Below, piece by piece: positions 1 to 4,138 of a stretch of 5,781 nucleotides of DNA. Position 1 is the first letter of the stretch; each line of letters opens with the position of its first letter. Made by a program: the position numbers and the translations under genes. The notes under the pieces are model-generated. The model was not told where the DNA came from. It did not search any database and saw only the letters and a program-made list of their open reading frames with translations. Origin of the DNA: Opitutaceae bacterium. Its GTDB lineage: Bacteria; Verrucomicrobiota; Verrucomicrobiia; Opitutales; Opitutaceae. Location of the stretch: positions 2,915 through 8,695 of the forward strand of contig PMSP01000133.1 in assembly GCA_003168315.1 (NCBI GenBank). Reading direction: 5' to 3'.

Positions 1-2
1 CG

Positions 3-626
3 ACCCAGGAGACCCTCCTCGGCTGCGGGATCTACCCGGAGCGCCTTGAACTGGGCAGCGTCGCCACCCTCGGGGCCCTGGTGGACTGCCTCGCCTTCGA
101 GAAGTCCAAGGTCCCGACCCTGGTCCTCGACGTCGGGAACGACACGACCCACAGCTTCATCGTGTCCAGCAACGGCGTCGAGGCCTCCCGGCCGATACCC
201 CAGGGGCTCGAGGCCATGGTGCCGGTCGTCCAGAAGGAGCTCGGGCTCAGGGACGAGGAGTCGGCGAGGAAGCTTTTCCGCTCGAACACCTTCGACTTCA
301 CCGGGATGGGCCCCCTCCTGATCAAGCGCCTCCTGAAGGAGCTCCAGTCCTCGATCGGATTCTACGAGGTCCAGACCGGCCAGTCGGTCGGCCAGGTGCT
401 CTGCATCCAGCTTTCCCCGAAGCTCTCCTGGCTGGAGGGGGCGCTCGCCTCCTCGCTCGGCATCGCGGCCCTCAAGTTTGACCCCGTCCCGTGGCTCAAG
501 TCGCGCAAGGTCAACGTCCCCGACGCACTCTCGAAGACTGCCGCGGAATTCCGCTGGTTCGGCCTCCTCAGCCTGATGGTCCAATACAACACCCAAAATG
601 GCGCTGACACTGACGAAAAAAAGTGA
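3..626 (+). CDS. pilM: PilM-like actin-fold ATPase homologue, 5'-truncated by window edge
   Basis: This is the C-terminal 207 residues of a PilM-like protein (FtsA/actin superfamily), the cytoplasmic ring component that docks on PilN. The reading frame is open from base 3, so the true start lies upstream; the GTG at 81 is internal coding sequence. What is seen: a phosphate-2 type motif TLVLDVGND (D43-G45 of the visible part, about 129-140), followed by the PilM-style stretch with R-P-I-P-Q-G and a helix ELGLRDEESARKLF, then a helix KELQSSIGFYE, then strand VLCIQL, and DP (about 480-485), all in PilM order. Odd: where PilM normally has a glycine pair in its adenosine motif, this protein reads LSPKLSWLEG (411-440). 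The C-terminal end (EFRWFGLLSLM) also differs from the usual AIGLALR-like ending. The gene overlaps the next one by 29 bp. PilM identity rests on motif order plus the downstream M-N-O-P-Q synteny. A GspL cytoplasmic domain is the alternative, but GspL is normally fused to its membrane segment and this protein stops before one. Confidence 0.78.
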   Translation, partial: TQETLLGCGIYPERLELGSVATLGALVDCLAFEKSKVPTLVLDVGNDTTHSFIVSSNGVEASRPIPQGLEAMVPVVQKELGLRDEESARKLFRSNTFDFTGMGPLLIKRLLKELQSSIGFYEVQTGQSVGQVLCIQLSPKLSWLEGALASSLGIAALKFDPVPWLKSRKVNVPDALSKTAAEFRWFGLLSLMVQYNTQNGADTDEKK

Positions 627-1218
627 CGCCGCCCTGGTTGCGGTGCCGGCCTGGCACCCCAACCTCCGGATCGCCGAAAGCCTGCCCGACACCAAGGTCG
701 TGCGGACGGCCTTCTTCGTCAACGGGGCGGCGGCTGTCATCGCGATAGCCCTGGCGCTCTACCTCGGCATCCAGGAGTGGAAGCTGCACGAGGTTCACAA
801 GCAGATCAACGACTGGCAGCACCAGATCGACCAGAACACGAAGCAGAGCGCGGAGAAGGTGGCGCTCTACCAGGATTTCAAGATGGAGGAGGCCAAGACG
901 GCCGAGGTCGCCGACTTCATCTCCTCGAAGCCCGTCCTCTCGTCGATCATCCTGCGCCTCGGCGCCATCACCCCGAAGATAATCGCCCTGGACGCCCTCG
1001 ACTTCAGGGACACCGGCCTCTCCATCAGGGCCACGGTCAAGGGCTCCTCGGTCCACGGGGCCGACGACGCGGCCATCTATGAGAAGCAACTGCGCGCCGA
1101 CAAGGTCTTCGGGCCCATGTTCGACGACATCAACCTCCTCACCATGCACCGGAACACGGTGGGCCGCCAGGTGATCGAGATCTTCTGCGAGTTCAAGAAG
1201 GGGACAAAGAAGGCATGA
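598..1218 (+). CDS. pilN: PilN-like inner-membrane alignment protein
   Basis: 206-residue bitopic membrane protein with PilN layout: a cytoplasmic N terminus of about 36 residues, one membrane segment (about 37-57, AFFVNGAAAVIAIALALYLG), a charged heptad-like coiled coil (about 60-108), and a periplasmic alpha/beta domain (about 115-206). In a type IV pilus or type II system this protein pairs with PilO and carries the PilM contact on its N terminus. The start is the first ATG after an in-frame stop at 574-576; it lies 29 bp inside the pilM-like gene and has no clear Shine-Dalgarno, so translation is probably coupled to the upstream gene. Odd: the N terminus lacks the canonical INLLP PilM-binding motif; the nearest candidate is NLRIAESLP at 22-30, and the DINLL at 177-181 lies in the periplasmic domain and cannot serve this role. 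There is one cysteine (C197). The family call is from topology and synteny more than from sequence identity. Confidence 0.72.
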   Translation: MALTLTKKSDAALVAVPAWHPNLRIAESLPDTKVVRTAFFVNGAAAVIAIALALYLGIQEWKLHEVHKQINDWQHQIDQNTKQSAEKVALYQDFKMEEAKTAEVADFISSKPVLSSIILRLGAITPKIIALDALDFRDTGLSIRATVKGSSVHGADDAAIYEKQLRADKVFGPMFDDINLLTMHRNTVGRQVIEIFCEFKKGTKKA

Positions 1219-1778
1219 GCAACGAGGACCTAGTGAACTTCCTTCGGAAGAACGCGATCTCGGTCGGCTGCGTGATCGTGAGCATCGTCATCGGCTTCGT
1301 CCTCTACTACCGCGTCGACCTGCTCCCCGACGCCGAGAGGGTCCTCGCGGACAGGACGAAGCAGGGCGAGCTCCTGTCGGCGAACATCGAGGACTCGGCC
1401 CAGCTGGTCGAGCAGCACGCGGCGATTGTCGCCGCCAACAACGCGATCTCGGACCGGATGATCCGCGTCGGCCAGCTCGCCGAGAACCTGCAGTATTTCT
1501 ACGAGCTGGAGAACGACACCGGCACGAAGCTGACCGACCCCCACCAGAGCCAGTGGAACGCGCCGGCGAAGACGGCGCCCAAGACGAACTATACCGAGGT
1601 CGGCTTCACGCTCACGGCTTCGGGGGACTACGTGCAGCTGCTCGACCTCCTGCGCAAGCTTGAGAACGGGGTCCACTACTGCCGCGTCAACACGTGCTCG
1701 CTCCGGCCGGTGTCGACCGACGTGCGCGGCGGCGCGCTCGAGATGAAGCTCACCTTTGAGCTGATGGGAATACCATGA
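1215..1778 (+). CDS. pilO: PilO-like inner-membrane alignment protein
   Basis: 187-residue bitopic protein with PilO topology: a short cytoplasmic N terminus (1-13), one membrane segment (about 14-32, AISVGCVIVSIVIGFVLYY), a coiled-coil region (about 36-95), a linker, and a C-terminal ferredoxin-like domain (about 125-187). The best family signal is GDYVQLLDLLRKLENG at 137-152 followed by a strand (CRVNTCSLRP). This matches the PilO pattern of a Gly-x-Tyr turn and helix that precedes a beta strand. It is expected to pair with the PilN-like neighbour and hold the PilP-like protein in the periplasm. The ATG overlaps the preceding TGA as ATGA; purine-rich AAGAAGGGG sequence sits upstream (about 1196-1204). 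The periplasmic domain has two cysteines, C156 and C161, five residues apart, which could pair or could be incidental. It could instead be a GspM-type protein, which shares the same fold. Confidence 0.77.
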   Translation: MSNEDLVNFLRKNAISVGCVIVSIVIGFVLYYRVDLLPDAERVLADRTKQGELLSANIEDSAQLVEQHAAIVAANNAISDRMIRVGQLAENLQYFYELENDTGTKLTDPHQSQWNAPAKTAPKTNYTEVGFTLTASGDYVQLLDLLRKLENGVHYCRVNTCSLRPVSTDVRGGALEMKLTFELMGIP

Positions 1779-2323
1779 GGCGCGCCCTTCGAACACTTCC
1801 CGTGGCCGCCGCGGCGCTCGTCGCCTTCATGGGCGGGTTCGCGCCGCACGCCCGCGCTCGCGCGGTGGAGTCCGATATCGTCCCCGCCGACAAGCGCCGC
1901 GCGTCCGTCGAGAGAGCGGAGCTCCTCGCGAAGCGGACGAAGCCCATGACGCTGCCGGCGACGCTCCCGCTTCCCTTCGCTCCGGCGAACTTCGACCTCA
2001 CCGACGCCGAGGAGGCCGCCGCCGCCGCGGCCGCGGCGAGGCTCGCGAACGCGCAGAACCCGAATCTGCCGGCACCCCCTTCAGACCACCAGCTCCTCGA
2101 GGAGATCGTCGCCAAGGTCAGGCCGTCCGGCACGGTCTATCTCGGCGGCAGGCCCCTGCTCATGTTTGGGAAAAGATTCGTTAAAACAGGGGCCCATTTC
2201 ACGGTTACGTATAAGGGAAACGACTACGATCTTGAGTTGACCGGCATCGACGGCACAAACTTCACACTGCGCTACAAAAACGACGAAATCACCAGGCCAA
2301 TACAAACAGCAAAGTCACCATGA
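1775..2323 (+). CDS. PilP/GspC-like periplasmic protein linking PilN/PilO to the secretin
   Basis: 182-residue exported protein. Residues 1-30 form a signal peptide or signal anchor (RR start, hydrophobic 9-22, possible cleavage after ARA at 28-30). A disordered Pro/Ala linker follows, including eight consecutive alanines at 81-88, then a short beta domain at about 117-176 (GTVYLGGRPLLMFG, then HFTVTYKGNDYDLELTGIDG, then FTLRYKNDEITR). Strand-turn-strand architecture ending in the pattern x-Y-x-L-x-x-I-x-G-x-x-x-T-L resembles the C-terminal homology region of PilP and GspC, which contacts secretin N domains. It starts at an ATGA overlap with pilO and ends in an ATGA overlap with the secretin, exactly where pilP lies in M-N-O-P-Q operons. 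Odd: it has no cysteine, so it cannot be a lipoprotein as PilP is in Pseudomonas. From about 2161 its base composition is much less GC-rich than the rest. Function is inferred mainly from position and the small beta domain; sequence similarity to known PilP is weak. Confidence 0.62.
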   Translation: MRRALRTLPVAAAALVAFMGGFAPHARARAVESDIVPADKRRASVERAELLAKRTKPMTLPATLPLPFAPANFDLTDAEEAAAAAAAARLANAQNPNLPAPPSDHQLLEEIVAKVRPSGTVYLGGRPLLMFGKRFVKTGAHFTVTYKGNDYDLELTGIDGTNFTLRYKNDEITRPIQTAKSP

Positions 2324-2340
2324 GAACACGCACCTTTCTC
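2161..2340. other. Low-GC patch across the pilP-like/secretin junction
   Basis: A hand count gives 84 G+C in 180 bases (about 47%), against a visibly much higher level in flanking coding sequence. It covers the C-terminal beta domain of the pilP-like gene and the first codons of the secretin signal peptide. Codons here shift to AAA, GTT, TAT, TTT and AAC. The low GC may keep the secretin start free of mRNA structure, hold an internal promoter, or mark a different history. Confidence 0.6.
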
Positions 2341-4089
2341 CTCATAGCCATTCTCGCATTGCTGGCCGCGCCATTCGCGGCGCACGCACAGTCGTCGGCC
2401 GCGGCGCCAAAAGCCGTGCCGCTCCCGAACGACCCGTCGCTCCCCGCCGCCGCGCCGAAGCTGGTGCCGCTCCCGGACGGGCCCCCGGCCACGGTGGGGC
2501 AGCCTGCCCCGTCGCCGGCGTCCGTCGCCTCCGACGTCACGGTGAAGGACACCTCCGGCGCGGCCGCCCAGAAGACCGCCGGGCACGACACCCTCTCCGT
2601 CGACTTCCCCGACGAGGAGATCCGCAACATCCTGCGCAACGTCGCCGAGCTGTTCGACCTGAACATCGTCATCCCGGAGACGCTCCAGGGGAAGACCTCG
2701 GTCAAGCTTCACGACGTCACCTGGCGCCAGATCTTCCAGGTGGTGCTGACGCCGGTCGGCTACACGTTCATCGAGGACGGCAACATCATCAAGATCGTCA
2801 GCAACGAGAGCCTCACCCAGGAGCCCGTCTCGACCGAGATCTTCGTGATCAACTATGCCAAGGCCGCCGACATCCAGCCGACCCTCGCGTCGCTCGTCGA
2901 CGCCGGCGCCGGCGGCAAGATCGTCATCGACGCCCGCACGAACAGCCTCGTCATCACCGAGCGCCCCTCGAGGATGAAGCGGATCCGCCCGGTCATCGAG
3001 GAGCTCGACCACCCGACGGACCAGGTCATGATCGAGTCGAAGTTCGTCGAGATCTCGAACAACGACATCCGGAACATCGGCGTGAACTGGAGCTCCCTCT
3101 CCGGCTACACCGTGACGGCCTCCCCGGGGCCCCAGGGCGGCATCTTCACCTACAGCAACACGTACGGCTCGACCGTGAACAACGGGGTCGGCTCCACGAG
3201 CGGCACCACGGGCTCCACGAGCACGAACCCCGGTTCGACTTCGCTTAACAACTCGTCGACGATCACGTCCGGCACCGCGCCGACGACGTCGAGCTCCATA
3301 GCGAGCAACGCCGGCAACACGGTTGCGAACGCGATCACCACGGCGAGCAACGTCGCCGCGGCCACGACGGGCGCCGGGACCTCGTCAAACATGCTCTCGG
3401 CTGTGTTCTCCGCGGACCAGTTCAAGCTCGTCCTCTCGGCCCTGCAGCAGCTGAACAGCGCGAAGATCGTCTCCAACCCGACGATCGTGACGCTGAACAA
3501 CACCGAGGCCTCGATCAACGTCGGCCAGCAGTACCCGATCCCGAGCTACACGTTCAACCAGCAGACGGGCACCTTCGAGGTGTCCGGCTTCATCTACAAG
3601 GACATCGGCATCATCCTTAAGGTGACGCCCCAGGTTAACGCCCGCGGATTCATCAAGCTGACGCTGTCCCCCGAGGTGAGCCAGAACCAGGGCACGACGA
3701 GCTTCGGCGGCGCCAGCGGCGCCTCGATACCGATCATCGGAACCCGCAAGGCCGTGACCCAGGTCTCCCTCAAGGACGGCTACACGATGGGCATCGGCGG
3801 CCTGATCAGCAGCAACTACAACAACGGGTCCAACAAGATCCCGATCCTGGGCGACATCCCGCTGATCGGCTACCTCTTCAAGCAGGACACGAGGAACAAC
3901 GTCGTCGACAACCTCGTCATCTTCATCACCGCAAAGACGATCAGCGCCGAGGGGGCGCCCGTCGAGCAGGTCTACAATTCCGACAGCCTGCGCGACTTCC
4001 ACCTCAAGCGGAGCGATCTGCCGGGGTACCGGGACGGCACGGACCCGTTCGATGAGGAGACACCCTCCAAGGGCCATAGCAGCAACTAA
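2320..4089 (+). CDS. pilQ: Outer-membrane secretin, PilQ/GspD superfamily (type IV pilus / type II-like)
   Basis: 589-residue outer-membrane secretin, the multimeric channel for pili or secreted proteins. Domain order: signal peptide 1-23 (cleavage after AHA); Pro/Ala linker about 24-88 with a duplicated VPLP unit; N0/STN-type domain about 91-162 (LSVDFPDEEIRNILRNVAEL ... GNIIKI); N1 domain about 171-231 (EIFVINYAKAADIQPTL ... IDARTNSLVITE ... IRPVIEELD); secretin core about 235-540. Core motifs seen: QVMIESKFVEIS, IVSNPTIVTLNNTEASINVG, GIILKVTPQV, and the hallmark IPILGDIPLIGYLF (507-520) followed by LVIFITAKTI. A tail of about 48 charged residues follows. Unlike classical PilQ there is no AMIN domain, and unlike GspD there are no extra N2/N3 repeats. 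A Ser/Thr/Asn/Gly/Ala-rich insert of about 95 residues (262-357) interrupts the first part of the core. ATG overlaps the upstream TGA; no strong Shine-Dalgarno is visible. The secretin call is secure; pilQ versus a GspD-type name rests on the M-N-O-P context. Confidence 0.93.
   Translation: MRTRTFLLIAILALLAAPFAAHAQSSAAAPKAVPLPNDPSLPAAAPKLVPLPDGPPATVGQPAPSPASVASDVTVKDTSGAAAQKTAGHDTLSVDFPDEEIRNILRNVAELFDLNIVIPETLQGKTSVKLHDVTWRQIFQVVLTPVGYTFIEDGNIIKIVSNESLTQEPVSTEIFVINYAKAADIQPTLASLVDAGAGGKIVIDARTNSLVITERPSRMKRIRPVIEELDHPTDQVMIESKFVEISNNDIRNIGVNWSSLSGYTVTASPGPQGGIFTYSNTYGSTVNNGVGSTSGTTGSTSTNPGSTSLNNSSTITSGTAPTTSSSIASNAGNTVANAITTASNVAAATTGAGTSSNMLSAVFSADQFKLVLSALQQLNSAKIVSNPTIVTLNNTEASINVGQQYPIPSYTFNQQTGTFEVSGFIYKDIGIILKVTPQVNARGFIKLTLSPEVSQNQGTTSFGGASGASIPIIGTRKAVTQVSLKDGYTMGIGGLISSNYNNGSNKIPILGDIPLIGYLFKQDTRNNVVDNLVIFITAKTISAEGAPVEQVYNSDSLRDFHLKRSDLPGYRDGTDPFDEETPSKGHSSN
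2404..2481 (+). repeat. Duplicated APKxVPLP unit in the secretin linker
   Basis: Two related 10-residue units, APKAVPLPND (residues 29-38) and APKLVPLPDG (45-54), are separated by a Pro/Ala spacer. The DNA period is 48 bp, and the two copies share most bases, including GTGCCGCTCCCG. This looks like a small duplication in the disordered linker between the signal peptide and the N0 domain. Confidence 0.75.
3190..3252 (+). repeat. Three tandem 21-bp units encoding a GSTSxxx heptapeptide in the secretin
   Basis: Residues 291-311 of the secretin are three consecutive heptapeptides: GSTSGTT, GSTSTNP, GSTSLNN. The first 12 bases, GGCTCCACGAGC, are identical in units 1 and 2 (3190-3201 and 3211-3222). 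Unit 3 (3232-3252) keeps the GSTS protein sequence with different synonymous codons. The repeat sits in the Ser/Thr-rich insert of the secretin core. Confidence 0.85.
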
Positions 4090-4104
4090 CGCCTCCTGAT
4101 TTTA

Positions 4105-4130
4105 AACAGTTCCCAACAGTCCCGTAACAG
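4105..4130 (+). repeat. Three phased AACAG direct repeats upstream of the Ig-like gene
   Basis: AACAG occurs at 4105-4109, 4115-4119 and 4126-4130, with start-to-start spacings of 10 and 11 bp, about one helical turn. The first two extend to AACAGT and are followed by C-rich bases. They lie in the only intergenic gap of the window, just 5' of the Ig-like gene. This could be an operator-like site; the shortness of the unit means chance is a real alternative. Confidence 0.4.
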
Positions 4131-4134
4131 GTGA
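4129..4134 (+). promoter_or_regulatory. Shine-Dalgarno site for the Ig-like gene
   Basis: AGGTGA is complementary to the conserved 3' end of 16S rRNA (within AGGAGGTGA) and lies 4 bases before the ATG at 4139. It is the clearest ribosome binding site in the window and fixes the start of the Ig-like gene. It shares its first two bases with the third AACAG repeat. Confidence 0.6.
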
Positions 4135-4138
4135 CACC

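Noticed and set aside
81..83. GTG as the start of the pilM-like gene
   Set aside because: The frame is open to base 3 and upstream codons fit the family, and the PilM fold needs a larger N-terminal part; the gene is simply cut by the window.
617..623. dnaX-like slippery heptamer A AAA AAG in the pilM-like frame just before its stop
   Set aside because: A -1 shift leads into the third frame, not that of the pilN-like gene, and meets a stop near 750. A pilM-pilN fusion would need +1. I therefore see no meaningful frameshift product.
568..1149. Minus-strand open frame of 193 codons
   Set aside because: It is antisense to the pilN-like gene, which has clear membrane and coiled-coil structure; no independent support.
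1230..1796. Minus-strand open frame of 188 codons
   Set aside because: It is antisense to the pilO-like gene, whose frame carries a membrane segment and a PilO motif.
2181..2216. Possible internal promoter with TATAAG at 2210-2215
   Set aside because: No acceptable -35 element lies 16-18 bases upstream; the low GC alone makes such hexamers likely.
2902..2913. Perfect 12-bp palindrome GCCGGCGCCGGC
   Set aside because: It encodes part of an Ala/Gly run between conserved N1 strands; such palindromes arise readily in GC-rich coding sequence.
2272..3012. Minus-strand open frame of 246 codons
   Set aside because: It is antisense to the secretin N0/N1 region, is rich in Arg, Gly, Asp and Val, and has no recognisable domain; it is a shadow of G/C-biased third positions.
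4090..4138. Transcription terminator after the secretin
   Set aside because: No stem with a following T run is present in these 49 bases; read-through into the Ig-like gene is plausible.
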